From assembly GCA_013400975.1 (NCBI GenBank), contig WBMZ01000208.1, positions 62,001 through 126,000 on the forward strand: DNA of 64,000 bases, in the 5' to 3' direction. This DNA comes from Atrichornis clamosus. Lineage: Eukaryota; Chordata; Aves; Passeriformes; Menuridae. Below, piece after piece: positions 1 to 13,900 of the stretch (position 1 is its first letter; each line of letters opens with the position of its first letter). A program made the translations under genes and the position numbers. The notes under the pieces were generated by a model. That model was given only the letters and a program-made list of their open reading frames with translations. It did not search any database and was not told where the DNA came from.

Positions 1-1894
1 TCAAACCCATCCATTGCACAGACAGAAGCAATAGCAAGTGGCTAGGCAGACACAGCAAGTAGCCAGCCAAGAGTAGATGTTATTCAAAGCAGTAATCAAT
101 AATCACTTAGGGAAGAGTCATCAGAAAATGCTAATATTAGACTAAGGAAGCCGAGGATGGGGAAACACACTTGCACAGCAAGACAACAAGTCCAGGATGT
201 GGAAACTCATTCTCTGGATTGTTCTCAGTCGAATAACTTATTTGTTTGTCCTAAGGCTCTACTGGCTGGTGGCATTCTCTCCAGTGAGACTTTATGAACA
301 CGCCACTCTACTGTCTGAAACGGACTAGTTAAAACCATTCATCCTGCAAGTGTACAAAGCCAGAACTCTCTCTTATACACTGTAGTCATGTCAGAGTTCA
401 TTCAAATATGACTACTGCTCAAATTTACATCTTGTTTCTTTCAGTTTTGCTTTATGGTGGTTGTTTTTTCTTGTTGTTGATGAGGGGTTTTGTTTGCTTG
501 TTTGTTTAGTGGTTTTTTAAATGAATGGATTGATTCCATATTTTTGATAAGTGATAGGAAATTCAGACTGTTTTGTGTAAGTGGGGTTTCCTATGTCTTC
601 TCCTGGTAGAGTGTTAGGTCGGTGCATTACAGATTTTTTTTCCAAGCCAATCTGACTGCTGAAGTAAAAGGCAAATGAAAATAAATTATTTTCCCCTCCT
701 ATTTATTATTTTTGTCTTTTGGTGGTATCTCAGCTGTGAATGACCAAAGGTAGAGGGTTTCAGTACAAGAAAAAGTTACTCCAGATGGTAATAGACATTT
801 GGAAGCAGTACTGAGCTTTGTGACCTGTAGATTTTACAGGGTAATTAGAGAACATAGGCCAAGAAAAGGACTCCTGAAAATGGGTGAGGGGAGTCAGAGC
901 ATAGTCCTGTGAGTCTCGCAAGAGCATTTATTTTTCCTTGTACACTCAGACTGTTTCTAATGACAGGCAGCTCTTATTCACTCATATGCCCCACCTAATT
1001 TGAAAGTGTTTTGACATATATGGGTATGTTCTTCATGTCTGTAGATATATACACACATGCACCTCACCAGCATCTGTTATAGAACAAGAATCCCTCTACT
1101 AATATTTCTGAGTCAGGACTGCTTCAGAAAGATTTAATCACGTGTTCCTCTTTAAAATATATAACTGCTTTTCTGAAATGGGACAGAAGGATGACTATGA
1201 GGGTGATATAGCAGACCCCTTTCCTATTAAAAACCTGCCTTTTTATAGTGAAGTGATCATTACTGCCAGAGCCAGGCATAAAAACTTGGAACCCTATTCA
1301 AATCTAATAGAATCTAATAGGATGCGGGATTTTATATCCATATCTGAAAACTAGGTTTTCACTCTTAATGTATTATCACTGTTTTTATAGACAGACAGTT
1401 CAGTGTAAAATGCTAGAGGAGATGAAACAGAGTTACTTTGATGCAGTTTTTTGAGTTGTAAATTCCCTGAGTTTTATACTGTGATAAACAGCTGCTATGA
1501 GTTTGAGTGTATTTTACTATGAGATTGGAGAATTTTAGAGACATGACCATTGTCTTTTTTTACATGAAAAGGCCTTTAATAAGAATACAGAACAAGAATT
1601 TATACCCACTTCAAAACTCCTTTATACTGCCAAAGTGACGACTAGTGGCTTTTGTGCAAATGGCAATCAGACTCGTGATTTTGAACTTGTTTTTGATGTG
1701 TGGAGGACAACTTAGTAGAATTATGCTGTGCTATGCTGTGCTAGGCTTCTCATAGCTACAACTTCATTAACTTTTTTTATGGTTAAATATAGAAAGGAGT
1801 GGGGGGTTAATTGTAATTTTATCTACTTTTTCCTAGTGATTGCCAAGTGTGCAAGAGTTTTTGGGGAGAAAGGGAAGTTATTTCCTTCGGTTAA
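1..1894. other. Unique AT-rich DNA, no gene seen
   Basis: The open frames here are short (about 70-77 codons at 1142-1354 and 1728-1961), lack family-like sequence and have no paired splice sites, so I treat them as chance. There is a small 10-bp tandem duplication near 1300-1320 (AATCTAATAG twice) and a short repeat of TATGCTGTGC type near 1722-1742. No RNA gene or repeat family was recognised. Confidence 0.6.
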
Positions 1895-2439
1895 TGTGCT
1901 GGTTTTGGCTGGAATAGAATTTGTTTTCTTCATAGTACCTACTATGAGACTGCATTTTTGATTTGTGCTGAAAACAGGGCTGATAGGACAGGGGTGTTTT
2001 AGTTACTGCTGAGCTGGACTTGCACAGAGTCAAGGCCTTTCAGGCCTTTCACCCCACCCTGCCAGTGAGGAGGCTGAGAGTGCACAAGGAGTTTGGTGGG
2101 GACACAGCTGAGACAGGTGACCCCAACTGACCCAAGGGTTACTCACCACTGTATGGTGTCATGCTTAGCAATAAAAAGCTGTGAGAAGAAGGAATGGCAT
2201 GATGTTTGGGGTGATGACATTTGTCTTCCTAAGTCACCTTTATGTGACTTAGGTGTCACACTTTTGTGTGAGCGCTGCTTTACTGGGAATGGCTGCACAC
2301 CGTGCTTTGCCTATTAAACTGTCTTTATCTCAACTCACCAGTTTTCTCAGTTTTCTGATTCTGTTCCCCCATCCCACTGAGGAGAATTGAGTAAAAGGCT
2401 GTTTGGTCCTTAGTTGCCAGCTGGGATTAAACCATGACG
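1895..2439 (+). mobile_element. Solo LTR of an avian endogenous retrovirus (ERVL/TguLTR5-like)
   Basis: The element starts TGTGCTGGTTTTGGCTGG at 1895 and ends near ACCATGACG at 2439, where the expected terminal CA has decayed to CG. Inside are the regulatory landmarks of the family in the expected order: an A/T-rich TATA-like stretch at about 2170-2178, an ATTAAA polyadenylation-type signal at 2313-2318 followed by CTGTCTTTATCTCAAC, and a C-rich stretch near 2366-2377. It is flanked by GTTAA (1890-1894) and GTTCA (2440-2444), a 5-bp target duplication with one mismatch. No internal gag/pol/env sequence is attached, so it is a solo LTR left by recombination between two LTRs. A segment of the family's downstream part seems to be missing between about 2300 and 2310. 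The family assignment is from memory of bird repeats and was not checked against a library. Confidence 0.8.
2228..2253. repeat. Perfect hairpin inside the LTR
   Basis: The arms CCTAAGTCAC (2228-2237) and GTGACTTAGG (2244-2253) are perfect reverse complements around a 6-nt loop. The left arm belongs to a conserved part of the LTR family. The right arm differs from the family sequence as I remember it, so the pairing looks specific to this copy. Confidence 0.75.
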
Positions 2440-4097
2440 GTTCAAAGAAAAAGGAAAAGGTTGGGTGTGAAATATCAAACAGTACCTTATTTTTTTTCTG
2501 ACCTGATCTGTCTCTGAAAAGCCTTGTTAGCCTTTTAAAATGTGTTGTTCAAAACAGTTGCTTTGTTCTGCTGCGGCTGGTGTGTTCTTTTTGACAATTT
2601 CCTTGAAAGTTGTTTAGGACAGGGAGGTGATCTCATCAATTTTAGTGTGTAGCAAGGAATCAGTGTTTCAATGAAATTTTGAGGTAATGTAGTAAGCAAA
2701 TCATGATGACTACAGTATTATGATTGCTAAAACAATAACCATTTTTGGTGATGTTCCAGGTATGGTACAAAGGAACAAATTAGCAATTGTACTGGAAAGA
2801 AAAGTAAAGGTTTGGCTCATAAGAAGTTCACTTGAAGGCTTGTTAGGCCACATGAGACTGAGGAATCATTTGTTATTCTCAGAGAAATGAGATATGAAGT
2901 TGTAATTACTGATGATTTATCTGTTGCAATGCAACCTCCTGTAGTTTATTCTGGCTAAACCAGCCTTCTTTTCCTAATGCTTTATGTACACAGAGTAAGT
3001 AATGTATTCAGACCAAGGTAAACTCAGTGAGATACAGGCAGCAAAATGCATGTTTGCCCTGAGCAAGATTGGCAGTTAAGGTAAATTTTCAATGACATTT
3101 CTGTGCCTTTGAAGGCTTAGAGAATGTCATGCTAATTTCTGGAGGCCTTAGAAACTCCACCACAATGGTTCAGCGCAGTAGATAATATTTTTGCTGATGG
3201 TATTACCTACTGCCGTTGCCACCACAGCAGAGGGCTCCTGCTCCAAAGAGCTCTATCTCATAATATTATAATATGTATTCAAAGTGTAAGGGTGCAAGAA
3301 AGCAGTGAAATTTTACAATGATAGGTTCAGAAGACACCTAGGCGTGACTTTGAAACTTTAAAGAATAAGGAAGTAGCTTTGAGAATCACAGGAAATACTT
3401 CTAAAAGGAACAGCAGTCATGGAGAAGGCATGAAAATGCTTCTCTGAAAATGCAGTGAGAAATAGTCTTGGACCATCTGGAAAAGGAAAACAGACTGATG
3501 CAACAGAGAGAGAAAGGTTGCTAAGATCAAACATGTGGAGGAATGTGAACATGCAAGATTTGCACAAAGGTGGGTATCTTGCCATCCTTGAGAACTGTGA
3601 TCAGCAGGGGCTGTGGGCAAAGGAGACAAACCTGTAGGTGAAAAGGGGAAAGATGGAGCTCTCCCAGTAATGAAACAGGTCCATGGCTAGTCCTGCTCAA
3701 GACTAGACATGTGCTAGCCCATTTTTCCTGTGTAAGCACCAACATTATTTGAAAATCAGTCCTGCCAAAGTACAGCTACAACATAAAGCACACTTCCTTA
3801 TTTTCTGTGTTGTGCTGCTGCTGTCTTTCCACTATCTCATTTTTCTATTTATTTCCTCTTTTTTTCTTTTTCTCCCAGAAAAAGGAGCTTTGCTTATGTT
3901 TGGAAAGAAGTCTTCAATTCTTTACAAAATCAGATTCCAAGGGATATTGCTGCAAACCCCGAAGACTTGTCTTTTTCTCTTCTTTTTCTCCTGGGTTTGC
4001 ATTTTTCCCATTGTGAAATCCTGATCTAGATCTGAAACTCCAACAGGGACATTCACTGAAAAGCAAGCAGTACAGGACTAATTACTTTTGTCAATGC
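2440..4097. other. Unique DNA, no gene seen
   Basis: Overlapping short ORFs on both strands at 3358-3745 (60-75 codons) cover the same bases in several frames, which argues against any being real. A T-rich/pyrimidine-rich stretch at 3800-4010 explains the apparently hydrophobic 91-codon frame at 3749-4024. Nothing else was recognised. Confidence 0.55.
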
Positions 4098-4915
4098 CCA
4101 TAGAATCAGAGAATCATAGAACAGCTTGGGTTGGAGGGGACAATAAAGACCATTTATTTCCAATCCCCCTGTCGTGGGCCGGGAGAATTTTCGCTAGACC
4201 AGGTTAGTCAGAGGCCAATCCAACCTCACCTTGAGCACTTGCAAGGATGGGGCATCCACAACTTGTTCCAGGCAGGGCCTCACTATCCTCACAGTAAAAA
4301 ATTTCTTTCTGGTGTCTAATCTAACCTACTCTCTTTCAGTTTGAATCCATTCGTTCTTGTCCTGTCACTACATGCCCCTGTAAATTGTCTCTCTCCATCT
4401 TTCTTGTAGATACTGGAAGGTCACAATTAGGTCACCCCAAAGCCTTCTGTTTTCCAGGCTGAACAATCCCAACTCTCTCAGCCTTTCCTCATAGGAGAGG
4501 TGCTCCATCACTCTAATCATGTTGGTGTTCCTCCTCCGGGCTCACTCCAACAGGTCCACGTCCTTCCCGTGCTGGGACCCCAGAGCTGGATGCAGCACTG
4601 CAGGTGGGGTCTCACCAGAGCAGAGCAGAGAGGCAGAATCCCCTCCCTCTCCCTGCTGCACACACTGCTTTGGATGCAGCCCAGGACACGTTTGGCTTTC
4701 TGGGCTGTGAGTGCACGTTGCTGAGACATGTCAAGATTCTCATCCACCNCATCCACCAACCAAGTCTTTCTCGGCAGGGCTGCTCTCCATCTGTGCATCC
4801 CCCAGCCTGTGTTGATATCAGGGATTGCCCTGATGCAGATGCAACACCTTGTAGTTTGTCCTGTTTAAACCACACGAGATTCCCATGAACCCAGTTTTTG
4901 AGCTTATATGGGTGG
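4098..4915 (-). mobile_element. CR1 LINE, 3' part, minus strand
   Basis: Read on the minus strand this is the C-terminal reverse-transcriptase region and 3' UTR of CR1. The 3' terminus is at 4098, where the plus strand shows ATAGAATCAGAGAATCATAG, the complement of the ATTCTATGATTCT-type ends. Minus-strand translation gives the CR1 stretches MSQQRALTAQKAKRVLGCIQ and [20 protein letters not shown] between about 4735 and 4560. The copy is 5'-truncated at about 4915 and broken by frameshifts. A single undetermined base lies at 4749. It cannot encode a working enzyme. Confidence 0.93.
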
Positions 4916-7900
4916 AGTCCTAGGTGGGATTAGGTGTGTACAATCACACATCCTGAAAGTTATTTTAACTGTTCTTTCTTCCACCATGCTGCACTGACAA
5001 TTTTATCAGAAACCATATGTCAAACCATCCTGGAGGGAATTTTTCTATCTGAGTTCTCATCCTTTTAAGACTGATATTTAAAGTAGGAACTTAGATATAG
5101 ACTTAACTATTGCAATCATTTTGAGCACTGCTGCAAGCTAAAGTGTAGAAATAGACTGATAGGTAGATGGATAGATAAAAAGGCTTCTGAATATCTGCTA
5201 GAGTTCTACTTTTTCCCATGACAGACTCCTGCAAGTGATTGTATGGATTTACATTGCATACAAATTACTCAGGACTTTGGCAGTACATACTTGAATTATT
5301 TGCTATCAGTTGCAGAGTCAATGCTTCACATGCACAAACTTGCCTCAGAACAGTATTTTAAACCATTTAGTAGCAATAAAAAATTATATTAAAAGCAAGA
5401 GGAGGAAAAAAACCATAGAAAATACTGATTAATATATATAAAGGCAAATTTTATATAGAAACTTTTATTAGCTGTTCATCTATGGTGTGAAGGTAATTTT
5501 CCTGCACATAGAAATTAATTTTTTTTTGTACTTTTGCTATAAAACCTTGAGGTGTTTTTCAGACTTTAAGGAAAGTTATCTTGACAGAATAATAATATAA
5601 AAATGCAGGGGAAGGTGAGAAAATGTATAGGTTTTACTTTGGAGTCATCTAAATGACAAAATGATCATTACAGGGTGTATTCTGTTTACTAATTATATTT
5701 TCCTTTTCTTTTTAACAGTAGGTTCATAATTTCAACACAGATATAATTGCAGATGTCTCTGAATGTAAATAACAGTTTTCCTTGGAGGTTTAAAGAGTAA
5801 AACCTCAGTTGCATGGCTGCATTTCAATTATATGCAGAAGAAAATTATACAGTAATTTAATTGTGGTGAGTTTTTAAAAATCACAGAAATAAATTCATCC
5901 CATGACTCCTCTTGATTTTCATCCTCTCTGGTTCCGCTGAAGATAGACTGTACCACACATTGCTGCACAGGCAAGAGGTGCCTGAGCACCAGACTAAACT
6001 GCTCTGGCTGGTTGGAGGCAGTGTGGCTAAGCAGCAAGAGGGTCTATCCGGGCTGATTAATGCCCGTGAAAAGCACTACACAGAGAGCTGTGCTGCAATG
6101 AGCTGTTTGCTTACAGGATTCAGGACTGCCGTTCTTCATTCAGAATTACTTTGATATCTGTGCACACTCTCTGACCTAAAAGGCAGTGGCTTGGCTCAAC
6201 TTACCGTGGTCTCCCTGTGGCTTTGTAATAGGTCATTAACACATTTTCTATGAAAACCTCTGCTCTTTCTTATCTGACAAAACTGTTTGATTATGTTGTG
6301 CTAGTTTAATTTGTAAGCATGCCTGAGTCTGTTTGTTTTCCTGGAGGTACTTCAAGGAAGATAAGTAAAAGATCATCTAATGCTGTTTTGATTGTATGAA
6401 ATACAAAGAAAAGAGAGTTGAAAACAGAAGATGCAAATTGACAGACAGTTAACAATGTCAGCTAAATGCTGGGAAGGCAAAACACCAAGAAAAGTTTCAC
6501 ACAAAAATATGATCCCGGTTCTGTGATCCGTGTGTAACTCATTTAAGTTTAACAGATAAACTATAGCTTTGGAGAAATTAGTTTCTGCCTTTTCACACAC
6601 CATTGCATATATATGTATAATATGCACAAAAATTCTAAATTAGTGTGCATCTTATTTACATTTTTTTAAATGCAATAGAAAATTCACAGAAGTGCTTAGT
6701 GAAAGTGAAGAGCAAGAAGATGTTAAAACCAAATTTCTTCTTTACTGAGATCCTTGGAAATATAATGAAAATTATCTTTTTATAATAGTTTGAAATTACT
6801 GAGCAACCTTGGGAGTTCAAGTAGAAAATCAATTTACAGCTCTTGGAGATGGATGCATAAAATTCTCATGGCCACACCAAATAACTTTGTGTACTAAAAT
6901 ATACCTTCACTTTAAAGGCTATAAATGGCATTTATTTTAAAAAATGTATATATTTATACTATGACCACATGATTTAAACATTGACCTTATGATTTGGAAG
7001 TAGGCCATCATCTGAGCACCTGTTGGAGAACATTATATAAGGTAAATGCACTATAACATCTTACAAGATGGCCTATATATCTGTACAGTTTTGCATGTGA
7101 GAAATCAAGCAAACAGAAAATGACTATTTTAAGAAATGAGTGAAAGTCTAATGCTTATTTGAAATTTCTGTTCAAGAGCTTGATTCATTAAAGTCCCTTA
7201 TTCAGTTGAGGGATGAAGATCTATTCCTGGGACCAGACTGACCCAAGATTTTATCTTCTGGCACAGCAGTTCTTAAGAGAATATGAAGGCAGAAGCTATA
7301 ATTCCCTTTCCAAGTGGCATGTGGAAAACAATCCTTTTATGTTACTGTGATGACAGGATTGAGCTATGTGCAATCCCATTCACTCACAGCTACACTTACG
7401 TGATTTTCTCTTGAACAAGGGAAAAGATTTCCTACAGTAACTTTTAAAAAGCTGTCTTTTTATTTTTTTTCAGGGTTTAATGTGCATTTCTAGTTCTGAG
7501 ACAGTTTTGGGTTTTTTACATCTGCTATTATTTATTTTTATCAATCAAAATACAGCCCCTGACTTAAAAACTTTCTCAAGCTTTTGAAATTCCTCTATGA
7601 AATACCCCGATTGACTGTGGTATTCATAATTGTCAGACCATGGTGGTAGTGAGGAAGTGCTGCAGACAGTTGCATCATATGAACCCAACCCTGTAGTACT
7701 GTATTACTTTAGCAGACATTTCATTACTAAGTTGAGCACCATTTCATACTATGTAAAACAGCTAGCTCTCATAAAATGTTTGTGTCTTTGTAGTGCTTTA
7801 GCACTTTCATTCCACAAATGAGGAAAAGGGAAGTAAAAACCAAACCCTTGTTGGAGGGACTGTGTCCTTAAAAAGGCACTGACCTTTCCATGTAGTGGTT

Positions 7901-10900
7901 ATTCCTGGGAGTACAGTCTGTGATTTTAAAATATTTTTTCACTGTTCGTATCTTTCTGCTAATCCATTTTTAGAAAAAAATCACTCAAGACATGGAAGCT
8001 CCAGGCAATATGAAGTCAAAATCAATAAAAAATATTATTAGAAAAAACTAAGGCTGTGTAAGAGAGGAACTCTTGTCTCATGTATGCCTCTTTGAAGTAT
8101 CTATTTAGGATCCATGGTAAGTTATTACTTTGGCCAGAGAGGGTTCAACTGCAATGTGTTGAAGGCAGTACCAGGTGCCATATGCACTTGTTCTGTCATT
8201 TTACTTCCTTCTCACTTCCTTTTGTATTTCTAACACCTACCTCAGGATTTTCCTTCATAGCCTGCTTGTATCTATTTATTTTTCCCTTCAATTCCTGCTA
8301 TATGAAAAAATACTATTTCTAACACAACCAGTGATAATTAAGAAAATTATTGCCTTATCTTTTTACCTTCTCTTTTTCATATTTTTTGTATTTATTCTCA
8401 TTATCTGAAACTCCTCTCTAACATGTGGGGAACCATATATATTATTTTGTAAATGTTTTTCTTAATTCATTGCTCAGTTTCCACAGCCTTGCTATGGACC
8501 AGTGACCCACTGTTTTGTAAGATGCTGTAATTAATTAGCAATTATTAGGATACTGACAGGTGTCATTCAGCTAACGGATAGAGCTATGTTTGTGCTCATA
8601 CTACCAACTATACATGCCCACTGTGCAGTTATCAAAGCCAATAACTGCACTGATTTCATCAGGAATATAATGAAATTTAATGTGAAATCTTAGGTATGTG
8701 GAAAAGTTCATGTTTTTTTTCTCAAGTGGCAGTGTCCCAAGATACATCTGGATGATGTGCTGAATCCTCTAGTGTACATTGCAATACCAGTGCTGTTACT
8801 TCCAACCCTTGGTCCTACATAAATGAGTTAAGGAGGATTTACTCAACACCTGGACAGATTAAGGGTTAAAAATTCCATCTGTTTGTGCAAGAAACCTGTT
8901 CTTATATGTCTTTTATCCAATTTCTTATTTTTATGTGGAAAAAATCAGGACCAAGGTTTCAGCTGTTTTGACTTTATCAGAGTTTCGTGGAATTAACAGG
9001 AGCTGGGAACCCCCCTAATTAGCGTATAATTTTACTCAGTCTCTAGGAAATGTAATTCAAATTAAGTTGGAACTGTAAAACTTTCAGGACCCCTATATGA
9101 TGTGAATTGAAAAATTTCTGTGCCAGTTATCCTCTTACCATCTGTAAATGACAGTTGAGGTGATTTCCTTGCCAAAATAAAGTGGCATTGAAAAGTGGGA
9201 TGCAGGGATGTGCACATGGCAAAAAGCAAACCAGAACGCTACAGAGGAAAAAAATCAGGATCAGGACTGACAAACTACTCCTATCTATGTAAGGCAGATA
9301 GAAAGATATATTGATATTGCACACAGACGCCTGAAAACTGTGTCTCATGCAACAGAATTAGACACACATGAATACTTAAATCAACAGAATTTTTATGTGT
9401 GACTAAACCAAACTCATAATGGCCATACTATACCAGCTATGTTGCAGCTGTCCCTGGCTATCAAAGCTTCCTTTTTCTGACCTAAGGGAATGGTAACCCA
9501 CTTGTAAAATGAAAAATTCTAGAAAAAGGAGAATTCTTTAAAATTTTGGGAATAAAAAATCCCAAACAGTCCCATTTTGGTCATAAAGTGGAATACTATG
9601 TCAGATCATCTGTTTGTTGAAGGCCATCTATTTGCATCCACTCATATTGTGTGGGAGGAAACAGAAGGACTTAAATCTTGTTAAGTACCTTATGTCTGGT
9701 TGATGCTTCTTCCTAAGAGTGCTTTTGATTGAAGCAATTAAGGCAGACACAAGATGGGAGAAGGGAGGATGATGAAAAGTGTAGATTTTTCAAGGTAATG
9801 CAATTTCTGATGTGCACACAATACATTTGTTCTTAGGAACAAAAATGAACTGTCGTAGGGATCTGGATGCAAAGGACTGTGGCTTTTTCATGAGGAAGCA
9901 ATGCATTTGTATCTGAGAATTTAAGGAAGAGGCGTGGAGATGCATGAGATCTTCCCTCGCTTATTGTGCAGACTTGGAGATTGTGTTTCTTCCCCTTCTT
10001 CATAGCTGCTTCACCACTAGGCATGGACTTACAATGAAGCTTAGTGGCTTTCTGCTTTCTTCCAGTTTGCATCTTGCTGCAGCAGCTGCCAGGGTTGGGC
10101 AAGACAGTTTTACTTAATTTCTGCCTGTCCAGGTTGCGCCGCATACTGACTTGTAGCCTGCTGGCTTCAGAAAGGTGATGACTCAGGTAGGTAGGGCTAG
10201 CAGTTAGCTCGTGTCTTTTCTGACAGTTCCATGAAAGGGAGTTCTATGCCACAGTGGTTCTTTCTGCCAATATGTAACATTCATTCTCTTCTATGCAGAA
10301 CAGAAGTGAATATATTGGAATGTAAAACCTCTCAGGCTTAGATGTCAATGAAATTTTCTCAGAACAACTGTCTGGCCCATGAATAATCATATCTAGTCTG
10401 TTTGACCTGATAGCACAATTTAGTTACATCCTATTTGTCTCACTAAGCTTGTGGAGGCATAAGGGAAAAATAGAAACTTCTGAATAAGAAAATCAAGACC
10501 AGATAACTCTAAACAATGTTTTCTACAAATATGAACACTTCTCATTTTGCCTGTCTTAAATCAGCGTAAATGATGCAGAATACTAGTAGGGCTCAGGTAT
10601 TATCTGCATCCAGTATTTATAGCAAAATATGTGAGTCTTTTGGCACAGACAAAACATGCCAGACAGAAACAAAGTTATGCTTATTAAAGGAACTCAAGGG
10701 AAGAATGCTCAATAGATTTTGAGATTGCTTTGAAGGTAGGAGTTATCTTTGAACGTGCAAGGGTATATGTTAGTAAATTCATAAAAATGTGTCACCTTCA
10801 TAATGCTTTTCAGCAGAAACTTTTCCTCCCTACTTACACAGCAGTTTCCTACAGTTTTTGCACAGACAGGAGCTATGCATATATAACATTGCTCTGTATT

Positions 10901-13900
10901 CTTCAGATCCAGTTCCCTGATACATAAATGTACTTTTACTTTGTGCTGATATTTTGCTGTAGTAACTAGAATTGCTTACCTGATCCATACTGCTACAACC
11001 ATTTGCTTGGGAAACATCCTGTTATTTCAGCAACTTTTATTGTTGAATTGCACTAAGGAGAAGGACTCTTAATGGGTATATTTGGGACTAGAAGATCTTG
11101 TGCTATGAGATGACAATGAAGGTGATGGTGGTAATAACATATTATGGAGATGGATGTTTACAAAATAGTGACATTCCAGTAGTGAGCAAGCCAGTAAGAA
11201 AAGAAAAATGTGAGCTTTTTAGAGATAAGCAAATTAAAATCAATTAAAATCACACAGCTTTTAAAAAAGTAATTTTAGCCATTTGTGTGTGAAATTAGCA
11301 TAATAATTGTAAAGTAGATTTTTGGGATAACTAATATTAGTTAACAAGGATGTAGTTTGACATCTCATAGAAGATAGATTTTTTTTTTTCGTTTCCAATA
11401 TGATCACATCAAGGAAAAGATGGAGAAAAGTGGTTTTGGCATCCAATCTCAAATTCACGATTTATTGCCCAGTTTCTAGATCACACTCTATAACTTGTGC
11501 CACCACATGCAATGTGAAGTTGTTTCCAAGAACATAATAGTAAGGAGAATATTTGAATTCCTCTTCTTTAAGGCTGCAAACATTGTTGGTCAGTGTAGAA
11601 AAGCTTGCTTTGATATTGTTTGAAAAACAATATGGAACGTATCGTATGGAACAAGAACTTTGTTTTCCCGTAGTTGAATGCTCTTTTCAAGAGTATATAA
11701 GACTTTTATCAGCAGCTTTTTATGGAAGTGGTCAAAATCACCTCTTACCTTCTCATTATTTGTTGAGCAAGTATCAGTTTGTATTTCCCTCAGATGCTCT
11801 GTCTGATTGATTGACATAGCTGCTTTGAATGAGAGTGGTTGTTCCACTCTGTGGCTGTGAAGTTTTATGCTGCTTTTTTTTGAATGTGGAGAACACCCTA
11901 GGTGCCCCAAATCAAATATCTTTACTATTTTAAGATTATGTGAGTTTAATGAAAGATATTATCTCTACAGACCTTGTGTGACTTCAGATAAAAACACTTT
12001 AGATTCTCTTTCTGACACTTTTGTTAAATAGCTCCAGATATTTAACACTCTAATACTCTTGACTAGATTTTCCTTATGTCTATATAATCTCCAAGTTGAC
12101 TTGAAATTAGGAAAGAATTAATGACAGCTGCCTTTTTGTTATAGGGAAGTTTTTCTTAGCAATCTACACTAGGTGTTTTTGTAGGTCTCAGGTAGGGCTT
12201 TAATATCTCACACTGCAATGTTGTTTTTCTCTGGAGACAGTGATTACTATCCTTTTTAGGAAGGAAGACCATGACAAAGAGTGCTCATGTGCCAAAATCA
12301 ATCAAAGCATAAGACAGACTGCTTTCTGATTTCCTGATCATGACCATGTCGTGAACTATCTTTGTTTGCTAATATAGTCAGGTCAAGTTTTGCTGAAAGT
12401 ACCAAATTCTCGTTGGTTCCAGTTGAGGAGCCTCATTCCAAGAGTTGGAATCATTTCAGCTTAGTCATTCATCATAGCAGTGCATTGGAAGTGTTTGAAA
12501 TGAGCTGAGGAACAATTGCTGCAGAGCATAATGCTGTATTAAAAGTGCCATAACAAGTGAAACTGAAATACGGAAAAGGCTGAAAACAACGTCTGCTCAT
12601 CTGTGAAACTGATGATAGAAAGGCTGAACTGCACAGATTTCAAGGCCGCAGTGAACCACAATGGTCACCCAGCCTTAACCACTCACTAAGACACAGTTAG
12701 ACACGCTGCAGAACTTGCATAGTTGAGGAAAATTATTCTGGAGAAGAATAACAGTCCAACTCCAGTAGTCCAAAGAATAATTAATTTCAGTCTCTTGGAA
12801 AAGATAGGTGCTTTCTTGAGTACCTTGTGACAGACTTGGTCACAATTCCTTGGAAGTTCTTGCAGCACTTTCTTTATCGAGAAAATTAGCTTACAGCCCT
12901 ATATATATGCAAAACCACTCCCCATTTTGTGTTTCCCTTGCTCCACTTCCAGCTTTATATGCTTCATCATTGTAATCAGGGTAGTTGTTGTTGCCTCCTC
13001 TGTGGAAAAATCTTACATTACAAATGATGTCCCTCAGTTCGCCTCCTTTCCTGTCACTCCTTGTGTTTCCCGAGGATCTGACATGGCGCTGAGCAACCTT
13101 ACAAGTCTCCTTGAATGTAGAAGGAATGTTGAAGCTGCTGGTTGCAAGCAAGAGACTGCAGCATTTCTTAGGCTGACGGAATTAAAACTTTAGATTCAAA
13201 AGGCACACAGGCATAGAGAGGCTTGCTTTGTAAGAAGGTGGTGTAATCTTTTTTTTTTGTTCTCTGGCCCCACTTCTGAATGGAGAATGGATGGGTTAGT
13301 CTTTGTCTTCAGTCCTTCTGCAAGAATGTTGATGAAGAGCTATAAGTTTGATCTGTGGCAGTAAATTGCTTGCTCCTGCTCCATATGTGTGGATAGTAGG
13401 CTGTTAGACAAAGATGAAGGTGAAGGGATGTGAAAATTCAGGAAGGGTTTTCAGGCTATAATTTTTTCTCGTATGCATTGAATGAAGTAGAGAAAGAAAA
13501 TAATTTATCTCATTTCTTGCTAGTACACACAAAGTTGACATTGGTAGTCCTTTCGGTTTCTGGCTTTCCCCAATCACTGTATATGAAATTCCCTTGGGTT
13601 TTTTATGTCCAGTATACCTCATGAATTTGGAACTACACATCCTTAAAAAGTCTCTAACAGTGCAGGATCATCTACATGGGCATATAGAAAATCCAAAGCG
13701 TTGAAAAAGTCTTCTTCCAAGAATGCTAGTCCGAGGGATGCTTGGTCTTTTAAAGTGTAGTAACATTGAGAAAAAAAAAATCCAAGTTGCTCCTGTGAAA
13801 ATCTGTAGTCATTACTAGTAATATTACTAGTCTGTAAAGCAATGGTTTCATTGTGATGAGCTAATAGTCCTTTTTTTTGTTATCTAAGAAACTGATGATG

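Noticed and set aside
4517..4888. Several 87-94-codon frames on both strands
   Set aside because: These lie inside the CR1 copy at 4098-4915. The minus frame is decayed CR1 reverse transcriptase and the plus frames are its shadows.
9139..9238. Minus-strand 100-bp segment between a strong acceptor (TTTTTTTCCTCTGTAG) and a GTAAGA donor
   Set aside because: All three frames are open, no partner exon was found and no family likeness is seen, so it cannot be separated from chance splice-like motifs.
11553..11910. 85-codon plus and 106-codon minus frames over the same bases
   Set aside because: Mutually overlapping, no domain, no splice or promoter context.
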